A DNA stretch of 64,000 nucleotides, taken from an uncultured Lachnospiraceae bacterium (lineage in GTDB: Bacteria; Bacillota; Clostridia; Lachnospirales; Lachnospiraceae). This document shows, in pieces, positions 30,301 through 37,846 of this stretch. Under the pieces are notes generated by a model. The model had not been told where the DNA came from. It saw only the letters and a list, made by a program, of their open reading frames with translations, and did no database searches. Numbering within the stretch: the stretch's first letter is position 1; each line of letters starts with the position of its first letter. Position numbers and translations under genes: made by a program. The stretch covers positions 1 through 64,000 of the forward strand of contig CAJTUA010000018.1 of NCBI GenBank assembly GCA_910579615.1, in the 5' to 3' direction.

Positions 30301-30367
30301 CGGTGAAAATGTGGTCTATGATGTGGTAGACAGTTATAAATCACTGTTGGAGAAGGTCATGCATTGA
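27317..30367 (+). CDS. res: Type III restriction endonuclease subunit Res
   Basis: This 1016-aa protein is the ATP-dependent translocase/nuclease of a Type III restriction enzyme, acting with Mod. Walker A is METGVGKTY (K106), the DEAD-like box is IIDEPQSVEG (D226), motif III is YSATHK, and motif VI-like residues occur in RKRQEVGRGLRL. The C-terminal endonuclease domain shows DWAIAF followed by VAETKG (E966-T-K968), the PD-ExK pattern. Length and domain order match the family and no disruption is visible. It is the last gene of the island's operon. No terminator is obvious in the 376 bp that follow. Confidence 0.94.
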   Translation: MKIQYRHQKFQADAAKAVVDVFAGQPYLTPTYMMDRGSGNYQIALNEERDFTGFGNQKIVPELSDRRILEQLNKVQRTNQIKPSEKLEGRENGYNLTVEMETGVGKTYTYIKTMFELNKYYGWSKFIVVVPSIAIREGVYKSFEMTQEHFAEEYGKKIRFFIYNSAQLTEIDRFASDNSINVMIINSQAFNAKGKDARRIYMKLDEFRSRRPIDIIAKTNPILIIDEPQSVEGKQTKERLKEFQPLLTLRYSATHKSDSIYNMVFRLDAMEAYNRHLVKKIAVKGITESGSTATDSYIYLESINLSKSDPTATLQFEVKMVSGAPKKKSRIVKIGDNLYDYSGGLEEYKNNFVVKQIDGRDDSVEFLNGIKIFAGDVIGAVDENQLRRIQIRETILSHIQRERQLYYKGIKVLSLFFIDEVANYREYDAAGESVNGKYAAMFEEEYEDIINSMQLAIGEDEYIKYLQSIPAAKTHAGYFSVDGKGKMVNSKIGRKETTSDDVSAYELIMKNKELLLDRDPVRSPVRFIFSHSALREGWDNPNVFQICTLKQSSSDVRKRQEVGRGLRLCVNQSGERMDTNVLGNDVHNINILTVIASESYDSFAKGLQTEMAEAIADRPRAVTVELFVGKVIKDAQGNEQVIDQDTASAIHYDMIVNGYIDRKGGLTDKYYEDKANGEIKVAEEVADSVLEIVDSIYDARSMQPENARSNNVELQVTEDKLFMPEFKALWSRINAKSVYVVDFDTEELIQKAVAALDNKLRVSKIHFQVETGAMVAIKSKEELFSGVAFVKEESGSYGVTMAANSNVKYDLIGKLVDETGLTRKALVAILQGIQPTVFNQFKENPEEFIVKAAALINDEKATAVIEHITYNILDEHYGMDVFTAPTIKGRLGVNAMKVKKHLYDHIVYDSTGERDFAANLDTNTNVAVYVKLPDGFYIATPVGHYNPDWAIAFYEGSVKHIYFVAETKGSMSSMQLRLIEQSKIHCAREHFKAISGENVVYDVVDSYKSLLEKVMH

Positions 30368-30743
30368 AAGTTTACGTTGTTTTGTAAGAGTATGTTTAGC
30401 ATATTTTTAAATATACAACATAGAAGCGATAACTACCGCATTTCTTTTACCAAAAAAGAAACTAAGCTGACAGTTTTGGTTAATGACAGGTGAAACGAGT
30501 GTAGCTTAAAGCTGATAATATGCAAATGGCATAGGAAAGCAATGGAACAAAAAGATGTCTGCTGTAAAATGAATCACAACCCTGCTTGTACCGCGAACAG
30601 GCAGCGAAACCAAAAGATTTACGCACAGCGATACACCACCGGCAGAAACAGGCAGCAGGAAAGAGCCATTCCACTGCCTGCTTCTGCACTTAGATAGAGC
30701 ATAGCATAGAATATATCTGCTTCATTTCCAGGGATGCTTCTTC
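30368..30743. other. Intergenic right edge of the defence island
   Basis: No gene, tRNA, integrase remnant or clear direct repeat matching the left edge after asnS was found. Short frames here lack ribosome binding sites. This is where an attachment site would be expected if the island came in by integration. Confidence 0.4.
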
Positions 30744-31769
30744 CTAAGCCTCCTCTTTTACCAGCGCAAACTGTTCCGTTCTCCGGTCTGTTCTGCGGTA
30801 AGTATATTCATCTTCCCCACAGCCTTGCAGGACAATCTCATCATCCGTATAACGTTTTACGCACCACATGAGCCCCTTGCTTGTCGTAAGGCATTTGCCA
30901 AGCTCGCATTCTTCGGTTGGAATATCGACTTCACCCAATTCATAAGAAAAATTACAGGTGAATCTGCAAAAATCTTCACGGTTATCTTTGTAGTTGCGAA
31001 TTCTGAAAAATTGTCCCCCGCCAAACAGCCCCAAATCAAAAACGATATTGTATGATGCGCCGCAATAAATATTGGTATCCTCCAAATGGATGGAAAAAAT
31101 ATACTCCGTTTTTCCGGTACAAAGGAAAAAGAAAAAGGAAGCTTCACTTACCTCATAGCTGTCCGCCATCCGCCACAGGGTCAGGCATTTCGGAATTCCG
31201 GCCTCCTTTACACTCGGCAGCGGATTCCCGGTATGGTCTACCAGAAATTGTTCCAGACGGCGCATGGATTTTTTTGCATTGCTGTCATATGCTTCGCCAA
31301 GGTGCGCCGCGAGGGCATCGCTGTTTGCCTGCACCGCTTGCCCGTCTGCGTAGGAATAAGCGAATTCGGTAACTTGCTTATGCTGATTCCGCTCGCATAT
31401 TGCCACCAGGCGTTTTTGGTTTTCAAAACCGGAATACAGCTTCGTTCCTAAAATATTTTTGTCTGCGGAGCAGTAATAAACAAGCGCAAATTTTTCCGTT
31501 TCGACAATTTCCGAGCAGGCAGAGCGGTACACCCCGCATGTGAAATATTCGATTTCTGTATCAAAAGTGCTGATACCGTCCTTAAGAATGGAATCCGTTG
31601 TCACACAGAAAATTTTGCTCATCAGGACGATTTTGGCGAGCTCCGGATAGGTCTGGTCAAGTTCCCAACGGGAAACGGTCTGCCTTGTTGTGCCAAGCTT
31701 TTCGCCAAATTCCTCCTGGGAAAGCGCGTGCTCGGTTCGGATTTGTTGTATTCTCTGTCCAATTGTCAT
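30744..31769 (-). CDS. XRE-family transcriptional regulator with large C-terminal domain
   Basis: This 341-aa protein has an N-terminal helix-turn-helix of the Cro/C1 type at residues 1-65 (IGQRIQQIRTEHALSQEEFGEKLG, then TRQTVSRWELDQTYPEL). About 270 residues of unrecognised mixed alpha/beta sequence with many aromatic residues and cysteines follow. Similar HTH-plus-unknown-domain regulators are common in Lachnospiraceae. A ligand-sensing role for the C-terminal part is inference. It faces the defence island and is the only regulator next to it, so it could control it. It could equally be a chromosomal gene that marks the right border. Confidence 0.8.
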   Translation of the reverse strand: MTIGQRIQQIRTEHALSQEEFGEKLGTTRQTVSRWELDQTYPELAKIVLMSKIFCVTTDSILKDGISTFDTEIEYFTCGVYRSACSEIVETEKFALVYYCSADKNILGTKLYSGFENQKRLVAICERNQHKQVTEFAYSYADGQAVQANSDALAAHLGEAYDSNAKKSMRRLEQFLVDHTGNPLPSVKEAGIPKCLTLWRMADSYEVSEASFFFFLCTGKTEYIFSIHLEDTNIYCGASYNIVFDLGLFGGGQFFRIRNYKDNREDFCRFTCNFSYELGEVDIPTEECELGKCLTTSKGLMWCVKRYTDDEIVLQGCGEDEYTYRRTDRRTEQFALVKEEA

Positions 31770-32090
31770 TGTATACCCTCCATTTTAAGTTTTGTATGTT
31801 CCCGCCAAAAACCTGGCTGCGGCAGTGGGATTTTGAACCGTTTGTCTGTGTCTTTCGGATTCACTGCCCGTAAATTTAACCGGGGTCTGCCGGGGGATGT
31901 GTCAGAAAACTCATTCCCGCATCCCACAGAAAGCAGTTATCGGACACACCCTATGAACATGCTGTTACAGGTTTCGCATATGTTTGATGGTATTATATCT
32001 TTTCTTTGCCATGATGTCTACCAAGCAGGCGCGGAAAAATGTCACGCGCAGAGTGACAGAATTTTTGTTCTATGCAAACAACAAAAAACA
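31770..32090. repeat. Intergenic region with degenerate copy of the GTTCCC-type palindromic element
   Basis: The block from about 31795 (TATGTTCCC, CAGTGG, CACTG, then GAACATGC near 31957) resembles the larger palindromic element at 43432-43592, with longer spacers. No gene is seen. Confidence 0.4.
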
Positions 32091-32099
32091 TGGTATAAT
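32091..32099 (+). promoter_or_regulatory. Extended -10 promoter element (TGGTATAAT)
   Basis: TGGTATAAT fits the extended -10 form TGnTATAAT. It lies 20 bp upstream of a very strong hairpin and about 325 bp before the ArsR-type gene. The same word occurs on the minus strand at 40168-40176, 40283-40291 and 63072-63080. Confidence 0.5.
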
Positions 32100-32118
32100 G
32101 TGCGCGAAGGCAAAGCAA

Positions 32119-32184
32119 GGAACCGAAAAAGCGGAAGTGCGGAAACACGCATTTCGTTTCCGGCACTTCCGCTTTTTCGGTTCC
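32119..32184 (+). repeat. 28-bp near-perfect hairpin
   Basis: A 22-bp perfect inverted repeat (32119-32140 with 32163-32184) is continued inward by 6 more pairs (32141-32146 with 32156-32161) across one unpaired G, leaving a 9-nt loop. It lies in the divergent region between the XRE and ArsR genes, where a terminator is not needed. It may be a small RNA, a REP-like element or a leader structure. Confidence 0.7.
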
Positions 32185-32273
32185 GCCGCGCGCAACGCGA
32201 GCTTGGAAAATCTCTGATTTTACAAGCTTTGCCGTAACTTGTGCGGAGCCCGCAGAAACCTTGTGGAAAAACA

Positions 32274-32354
32274 TGGCATAATAGCCGCAAGGCATTATAC
32301 CTGCGCCGATTCGCCGTCCGACCAAAGGGAGGACAATTTCCCCGGCGAATCGTG
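32274..32354 (+). repeat. 81-bp promoter/leader element, copy 1
   Basis: This block matches the minus strand of 40211-40291 at 72 of 81 positions by eye. It starts with a -10-like TGGCATAAT and contains a GCC-GCAA-GGC hairpin. It then holds a long-range pair GATTCGCC/GGCGAATC that is GATTTGCC/GGCAAATC in copy 2, a compensatory change. It ends about 70 bp before the ArsR-type start codon. Confidence 0.7.
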
Positions 32355-32423
32355 ATTGCTCCTGTGTTTTGCCAAAACATCCTGCGAGCCATCAGCAAAC
32401 AAAAACAGACAACGGAGGGGATT

Positions 32424-32852
32424 ATGGAACAGAATGAGAAGCGGAAAATCATCCCGCACGACCATGGACACGGAACAATGAAACTGTTGGAATTCATGCC
32501 TTCCGAGAAAGCTTTTGGGGAGGCGGCGGATATATTCGCGCAGCTTTCGGATGCGACACGTTTGAAAATCCTGTGGATTCTCTGCCACAGCGAGGAGTGT
32601 GTCAATGACATCGCCGCGGCGGTTGATATGAGCGCGCCCGCAGTATCGCACCATCTGCGCAACCTGAAACAGAGCGGCTTCATCCGCAGCCGCAGGGAGG
32701 GCAAGGAAGTTCTCTACCGCCTTGAAGACACAGCGGCGGCATGTCTGGTGCACCGGATGGTGGATGGTGTGTTCCAGATGAAATGTCCGCGCACGGCACA
32801 CGCCATGGATTGGGAATTCCATGATGGGGAAGATTCCGAAACATCCGAGTGA
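32424..32852 (+). CDS. ArsR/SmtB-type metal-sensing repressor
   Basis: This 142-aa protein is a winged-helix ArsR/SmtB-family regulator. The core (IFAQLSDATRLKILWIL, CVNDIAAAVDMSAPAVSHHLRNLKQSG, GKEVLYRLED) is complete. A histidine-rich N-terminus (HDHGHG) suggests metal binding, as in Zn/Co/Ni sensors. The start at 32424 has GGAGGGG 5 nt upstream; the longer open frame upstream is the translated leader element, not protein. No metal-transport gene is adjacent, so its targets must lie elsewhere or be its own promoter. Transcription probably begins at one of the -10-like elements at 32091 or 32274. Confidence 0.9.
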   Translation: MEQNEKRKIIPHDHGHGTMKLLEFMPSEKAFGEAADIFAQLSDATRLKILWILCHSEECVNDIAAAVDMSAPAVSHHLRNLKQSGFIRSRREGKEVLYRLEDTAAACLVHRMVDGVFQMKCPRTAHAMDWEFHDGEDSETSE

Positions 32853-32910
32853 GGAACCGCGGACAAATTACCGTCTGATGTGCGGTATAAAACAGAATAG
32901 TATTTGCATG

Positions 32911-32926
32911 TGACAAATAATTGTCA
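32911..32926. promoter_or_regulatory. Small palindrome upstream of tatD, possible operator
   Basis: TGACAA-ATAA-TTGTCA is a perfect 6-bp-arm palindrome 47 bp before the tatD start and 59 bp after the ArsR-type gene. Binding by that regulator is possible but not shown. Confidence 0.3.
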
Positions 32927-32973
32927 GATAACACAAAAAAAACATTGTAAAAAACTAAATAAGGTATTAAAAT

Positions 32974-33807
32974 ATGAGTGAGAATCAAAATATAAATGAA
33001 AATGACAGGCAGCCGGAAGAAAGATGCCTGATTTTTGATACCCATGCGCACTATGACGATGCGCAGTTTGACGAGGACAGAGACAAGATTTTGAAAAGTC
33101 TTTCTGGTTATGGGATTGGGAATGTCGTTGATGTCGGGGCGGGGTTAAAGAGCACGGCGCGGGCGGTTGCCCTTGCAAAAGAATATCCGTTTGTCTACGC
33201 TGCGGCGGGTGTCCACCCAACAGAGACAGGGGAGCTTACGGAGCAGAATTTTTCGTGGCTGGCATCGCAGCTTGACGAAAAGAAAGTCGTGGCGGTCGGT
33301 GAGATTGGGTTGGATTATTATTGGGACTGCCCGCATGATACAGAGCAATATTGGTTCCGCAGACAGCTCCTTTTGGCGGTGGAAAAGGACATGCCTGTGA
33401 TTATCCACAGCCGTGACGCGGCGGCGGACACTTTGTCCATCATACAGCAGGCATACGGTGAGGCAATGGAGCAGGGCAGGCGTTTAACCGGCGTCATCCA
33501 CTGTTTTTCCTACGGCAGGGAATTGGCACGGGAATATGTAAAAATGGGATTTTTTCTTGGAATCGGCGGTGTTGTGACCTTCCGTAACGCGCGGAAAACA
33601 AAAGAAGTTGTCACGGAAACGGCGTTAAAGCACCTGGTGCTTGAGACGGACTGCCCGTATCTGTCGCCGGAGCCGCACCGGGGAGAGCGGAATTCTTCGC
33701 TCCATCTGCCGTTTGTTGTGGAGGAGATTGCACGTCTGAAGGGGATGACGGCACAGGAAGTGATTCGTGTGACGACGGAAAACGCAAGGCAGCTTTATCG
33801 TTTATAA
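32974..33807 (+). CDS. tatD: TatD family metal-dependent DNase
   Basis: This 277-aa TIM-barrel hydrolase should be a metal-dependent 3'-5' exonuclease-type DNase. Metal ligands are visible in order: H-x-H in FDTHAHYDD, E in GEIGLDYYW, H in VIIHSRDA, H in GVIHCFSYG and D in LETDCPYLSPEPHRG. The first 17 residues are a charged extension not typical of the family. The start is preceded by a weak AAGG. It is followed 94 bp downstream by rsmA. In many Firmicutes rnmV (RNase M5) lies between these two genes, but here it does not. Confidence 0.93.
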   Translation: MSENQNINENDRQPEERCLIFDTHAHYDDAQFDEDRDKILKSLSGYGIGNVVDVGAGLKSTARAVALAKEYPFVYAAAGVHPTETGELTEQNFSWLASQLDEKKVVAVGEIGLDYYWDCPHDTEQYWFRRQLLLAVEKDMPVIIHSRDAAADTLSIIQQAYGEAMEQGRRLTGVIHCFSYGRELAREYVKMGFFLGIGGVVTFRNARKTKEVVTETALKHLVLETDCPYLSPEPHRGERNSSLHLPFVVEEIARLKGMTAQEVIRVTTENARQLYRL

Positions 33808-33901
33808 TTTATAAAAAACAGGCGGCATTCTTTCTGTCTGTGGTTATAAAGAGTGTGCGGACAGCCTTTTTGCTGATTCGCGAAAAACATGAGGATTTTA
33901 T

Positions 33902-34774
33902 ATGGCATCATTGGGAGAACCGAAAAATACAATTGAAATTTTAAACAAATACCATTTTATTTTCCAGAAAAAATTCGGACAGAATTTTTTGATTGACACC
34001 CACGTCCTGGAAAAAATTATCCGTGCGGCGGGTATTACAAAGGATGATTTGGTGCTTGAGGTCGGACCGGGAATTGGGACGATGACGCAGTATCTGTGCG
34101 AAAATGCGCGCGTGGTTGTGGCGGTTGAGATTGACAAAAACCTGATTCCGATTCTGACGCAGGACACTTTAAAGGATTATGACAATGTAACTGTCATCAA
34201 TGAGGATATATTAAAGCTTGATATCAATGCACTGGTTCAGGAAAAAAACGGGGGCAGGCCGATAAAGGTTGTGGCGAATCTGCCGTATTACATCACGACA
34301 CCAATTATCATGGGATTGTTTGAAGCGCATGTGCCGCTTGAAAGTGTCACCGTCATGGTGCAAAAAGAAGTCGCCGAGCGTATGCAGGCAGAGCCTGGCA
34401 GCAAGGATTACGGGGCGTTGTCGCTTGCGGTGCAGTATTATGCCAAGCCGTATCTTGCGGCGAATGTGCCGCAGAACTGCTTTATGCCGCGCCCGAATGT
34501 GGGCTCGGCGGTCATACGCCTGACGCTGCATAAGGAAGCGCCGGTGAAAACTGTGGATGAGCATTTTATGTTTGCGTTGATTCGGGCATCGTTTAACCAG
34601 AGGAGAAAGACCTTGGTAAACAGCCTTGCAAACAGCAGTGAAACCGGGGTCCGCAAGGAGACGGTGCTTGCCGCCTTAACGCAAATGGGGCATTCCGCGA
34701 CGGTGCGGGGCGAGGCGCTTACGTTGGCGGATTTCGCGCGGTTGGCAGATATTTTGCTGGAATCGCGGGCGTAA
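33902..34774 (+). CDS. rsmA: 16S rRNA dimethyladenosine transferase
   Basis: This 290-aa SAM-dependent methyltransferase dimethylates the two adjacent adenosines in the 3'-terminal hairpin of 16S rRNA. Motif I is VLEVGPGIGTMTQYL, the acidic end of strand beta-2 is VVAVEIDKNL, and the catalytic motif IV is NLPYYITTP. The N-terminal KKFGQNFLID block typical of KsgA/RsmA is present. The C-terminal helical domain (RASFNQRRKTLVNSL) is complete. GAGG precedes the ATG by about 8 nt. Its pairing with tatD is the usual Firmicutes arrangement. Confidence 0.96.
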   Translation: MASLGEPKNTIEILNKYHFIFQKKFGQNFLIDTHVLEKIIRAAGITKDDLVLEVGPGIGTMTQYLCENARVVVAVEIDKNLIPILTQDTLKDYDNVTVINEDILKLDINALVQEKNGGRPIKVVANLPYYITTPIIMGLFEAHVPLESVTVMVQKEVAERMQAEPGSKDYGALSLAVQYYAKPYLAANVPQNCFMPRPNVGSAVIRLTLHKEAPVKTVDEHFMFALIRASFNQRRKTLVNSLANSSETGVRKETVLAALTQMGHSATVRGEALTLADFARLADILLESRA

Positions 34775-34951
34775 GAAGCAATCGGGAATTCTTTGGAGAA
34801 TTTTGGAAAACTTCCATTTTCATACAAAATTTTCGGGGAAAAATCGGAGGGGAAGAAACCTGGCTTGACCAGGGGTGCGGAAAGAAAAATAAAATGCCAT
34901 GGAACCAGACATGGGGCAAGGAAAAAAGAATAGAAGAAATGAGGGATGGAT

Positions 34952-35827
34952 ATGCTGCGAATGAAAGTATTGACGCAATTGAACGGGAGACAGCGGGAGG
35001 AAGTGCGCGCCCTCGAAAATTTATGCAGGGAACACGACCAGATACAGGGCGGGATTTCGCTGACTGCCGATGAAGATACAGGGACTTTGCCAACTTATTT
35101 TTTGTGCTACGAGGAGGAACTGCTTGCCGGATTTGCAATTATGTACCGTTTGCCGGATATGACGGCGGAAATCTGTTCGTATATCCATCCGCAGTACCGG
35201 AAGCGGACAATGTACAAAAAGCTCATGACGGCAGTATTAAAAGAGTTAAAGCAGGCGGAAATTAAGACGGGTTACTATGTTTTTGAACCTCATGCATCCA
35301 GGGATTTTACGGATATGACGCAGCGCGGGTATTTTGCGTATTCCCACTCGGAATATCTGATGGAGTGGAAATATTCGTATCAGCTCATGCCGACGAACGC
35401 GCTGACACTCAGGCAGCTTGCAAAGACGGAGGAAGAAGCGGCGGCAGAACTGCTTGCCGGGGCGTTCCTGATGCCAAAGGAGGATGCGGCGGCGAGGCTT
35501 TCACAGATATGCAGCGAGGACGGAATTTATTATGCGGCGTGGCAAAAGACCGAGATGGTTGGGCTGTTTGCGCTCGCGGAGGAGGCGAATACCTTCTATG
35601 TATTTGATTTTGCGGTGGATGGCGACCATCAGGGAAGGGGAATCGGCAAGGCGCTCTTAAAGGAAATTATCCGGCTTGTGCAGGAAAAATGTGAGGGCGC
35701 ACAGGCGAAGAAAGTGCGCATCCAGGTTGGCAGCCGCAATGAGGAAGCGTTCCGGCTGTACCAGAAGAATGGTTTCCAGGTCATTTCTCAGAGGGATTAT
35801 TATTTGGTGAATATGCAGGAAGGGTGA
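34952..35827 (+). CDS. GNAT family N-acetyltransferase
   Basis: This 291-aa protein appears to contain two GNAT-like halves. The N-terminal half (CYEEELLAGFAIMYRLPDMTAEICSYIHPQYRKR) is degenerate. The C-terminal half has the acetyl-CoA binding pattern DHQGRGIGKALLKEII near residue 225, followed by VGSRNEEAFRLYQKNGF. The ATG at 34952 is chosen because GAGGG lies at proper spacing; an ATG 6 nt earlier is too close. The substrate is unknown. It converges with the ABC-F gene 43 bp away. Confidence 0.88.
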   Translation: MLRMKVLTQLNGRQREEVRALENLCREHDQIQGGISLTADEDTGTLPTYFLCYEEELLAGFAIMYRLPDMTAEICSYIHPQYRKRTMYKKLMTAVLKELKQAEIKTGYYVFEPHASRDFTDMTQRGYFAYSHSEYLMEWKYSYQLMPTNALTLRQLAKTEEEAAAELLAGAFLMPKEDAAARLSQICSEDGIYYAAWQKTEMVGLFALAEEANTFYVFDFAVDGDHQGRGIGKALLKEIIRLVQEKCEGAQAKKVRIQVGSRNEEAFRLYQKNGFQVISQRDYYLVNMQEG

Positions 35828-35870
35828 AAACGGAATGCCGTGAAAGCAGCCCCTTTGTGCACTTTTTTAT

Positions 35871-37724
35871 TCACGTTTTCTGCGCCCGGATTTTTTCCGC
35901 AAGGTCGTTCAGATACACCCAGCGCTCCATTTTTTCTTCCAACGCAGCTTCGGCATCTTCCTTTTCCTTCGAGAGCTCTGTCAGGCGGCTGTAATTGGAA
36001 GCATTTTCGGCAATCTGCGTGTCCAGTGCAAAGATTTTCTCCTCCAGCGCAGCGATATCACCGTCAATCGTCTCGAACTCCCGCTGCTCCTTAAAAGAAA
36101 ATTTCAATGTCGTGGCCGGTGCGCGCCAGGTATTTTTGGAGGAGGCCTGCGCTCCGGGCCTGGTGGCACTGTCCCCGCTTTTCTTTGCTTTTTTCGAGGT
36201 GCGCCCCGCGTTCGCTTCCCCGTCCGTGCCCGCATCCCGCGCCGCACATGCCGCTTTATAATCCGAAAAATTCCCTTCATATTGCCGTATTTTCCCGTTC
36301 CCGTTGAAAGCAAAAATCCTCCCTGCTATTTTATCCAGAAAATAGCGGTCGTGCGAGACGGTGACAACCATGCCCGGAAAGCTTGTTAAATAATCCTCTA
36401 AGATTGTCAGCGTCTGGATATCAAGGTCGTTCGTCGGCTCGTCGAGGACGAGGAGGTTTGGGGCATCCATCAGAATCTTAAGCAGGTACAAACGGCGTTT
36501 TTCCCCGCCGGAAAGCTTTGCAATCACGGAATATTGCATTGCCCCGGTAAAGAGGAATTTCTCGCACAGCTGTGAGGCGGTCAGCGTACCATCCGCCGTC
36601 TGAATCAAATCGGCGGTCTGGCGGATATAGTCAATCACGCGCAGGGATTCATCCATCGCCTCGTTCTCCTGCGAAAAATATCCGGTTTTCACCGTAATGC
36701 CGCTCTCGACCGTGCCGGAATCCGGCAGAATCGTTCCGGTCAGAATCTTTAACAGCGTTGACTTCCCGCAGCCGTTTGGTCCGATGATGCCGATGCGGTC
36801 GGTGGAAAGCAAAATATAGGAAAAATCGTCAATATATGTTTTCCCGTCGTATGCCTTTGTGATATGGTCAAGCACAATCGTCTTTTTGCCGAGGCGGGAG
36901 GAGAGTGCATTGATTTCCACCTGGGCGTCGGTTTCAATCTTATCGCGGTCGCGCAGCGCCTCAAAACGCCCGATATGCGCCTTCTGCTTTGTGGAGCGCG
37001 CCCTTGCGCCGCGCATCATCCACTCAAGCTCCGTGCGGAACAGGCTCTTTGCCTTGCGCTCCGTTGCAAGCGCCATCTCCTCGCGCTCCGCTTTCAATTC
37101 GAGAAAGCGGGAATAATTTGCCGTGTAGGAGTAGAGTTTTCCCTTATCAATCTCAAGAATCCGGTTCGTCACACGGTCAAGGAAATAGCGGTCGTGCGTA
37201 ATCATGATGAAAGCCCCGGAAAAAGAGTTCAGGTAATCTTCCAGCCATTCCGTCATGGCGGCGTCGAGGTGGTTGGTCGGCTCGTCGAGCACGAAAAGGT
37301 CGGCGGGCAGCAACAGCGTATGCACGAGTGCGGCACGTTTTTTCTGCCCGCCGGAGAGGAAGCAGGCAAAGCGGTCGGGCTCGGCAATGCCAAGCTTTGT
37401 CAGCATGGCGCGCGCCTCCCCGGCAATGTTGCGGTATTCCTCCCGGGCAGAAAGCCCTTCTGTGACATTTTCAAGAATGGTCTTTTTTTCGTCAAACACG
37501 GGTGTCTGCGGCAGGTAGGCAATCCTTAACCCTTTTGCTTTCGTGAGGGTGCCTGCATCCGTGTCCTCCAGTCCGGCAATGATTTTCAGTAATGTGGATT
37601 TTCCGGTGCCGTTGATGCCAATCACGCCGATGCGCTCCCCTTCGTTGATGCCGAAGCTGATATCGCTCAACAACATGCGGTCGGTAAAACTTTTGTCCAC
37701 ATGTTCCATAGTCAGTAAATTCAT
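35871..37724 (-). CDS. ABC-F family ATPase
   Basis: This 617-aa soluble protein has two ABC domains in tandem and no membrane segment. Domain 1 has GINGTGKST, LSGGQKKR and LFVLDEPTNHLD. Domain 2 has GPNGCGKST, LSGGEKRR and LLVLDEPTNDLD. The linker between them (ERKAKSLFRTELEWMMRG) is the helical P-site tRNA interaction motif of ABC-F proteins. A C-terminal coiled coil ends the protein. Family members act on the ribosome, as translation factors (EttA/Uup type) or antibiotic-resistance factors. The charged C-terminal coil points to the Uup/YfmR side. The start at 37724 (MNLLTMEHV) follows CGGGGA. An intergenic structured repeat lies upstream. Confidence 0.93.
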   Translation of the reverse strand: MNLLTMEHVDKSFTDRMLLSDISFGINEGERIGVIGINGTGKSTLLKIIAGLEDTDAGTLTKAKGLRIAYLPQTPVFDEKKTILENVTEGLSAREEYRNIAGEARAMLTKLGIAEPDRFACFLSGGQKKRAALVHTLLLPADLFVLDEPTNHLDAAMTEWLEDYLNSFSGAFIMITHDRYFLDRVTNRILEIDKGKLYSYTANYSRFLELKAEREEMALATERKAKSLFRTELEWMMRGARARSTKQKAHIGRFEALRDRDKIETDAQVEINALSSRLGKKTIVLDHITKAYDGKTYIDDFSYILLSTDRIGIIGPNGCGKSTLLKILTGTILPDSGTVESGITVKTGYFSQENEAMDESLRVIDYIRQTADLIQTADGTLTASQLCEKFLFTGAMQYSVIAKLSGGEKRRLYLLKILMDAPNLLVLDEPTNDLDIQTLTILEDYLTSFPGMVVTVSHDRYFLDKIAGRIFAFNGNGKIRQYEGNFSDYKAACAARDAGTDGEANAGRTSKKAKKSGDSATRPGAQASSKNTWRAPATTLKFSFKEQREFETIDGDIAALEEKIFALDTQIAENASNYSRLTELSKEKEDAEAALEEKMERWVYLNDLAEKIRAQKT

Positions 37725-37773
37725 AAAAATTCCCCGTTTCTTGTAGTGGCAGGCTGCCAATCATTTTTTTTCG

Positions 37774-37846
37774 CATGGATTCGCACACGAATATGGCACT
37801 TTGCGGCGCAAATCCGGTGCGGGAAACACTTTCATCCGTGATTTCC
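37774..37846 (-). repeat. Structured intergenic element, family B copy 1
   Basis: Read on the minus strand it shares the block GTTTCCCGCACCGGATTTGC with the copy at 48737-48824 (GTTTCCTGCGCCGGATTTGC). Both copies can fold into two hairpins at equivalent places although the stem sequences differ. It lies in the leader of the ABC-F gene. Confidence 0.5.

Noticed and set aside
30368..30743. Attachment site or integrase remnant at the right end of the defence island
   Set aside because: No direct repeat with the asnS 3' side and no recombinase fragment could be recognised by eye.
32042..32704. 220-codon minus-strand frame across the ArsR promoter region
   Set aside because: It reads through the 28-bp hairpin and the 81-bp repeat and overlaps the ArsR-type gene; the related translated words at 40.2 kb come from the repeat, not from protein conservation.
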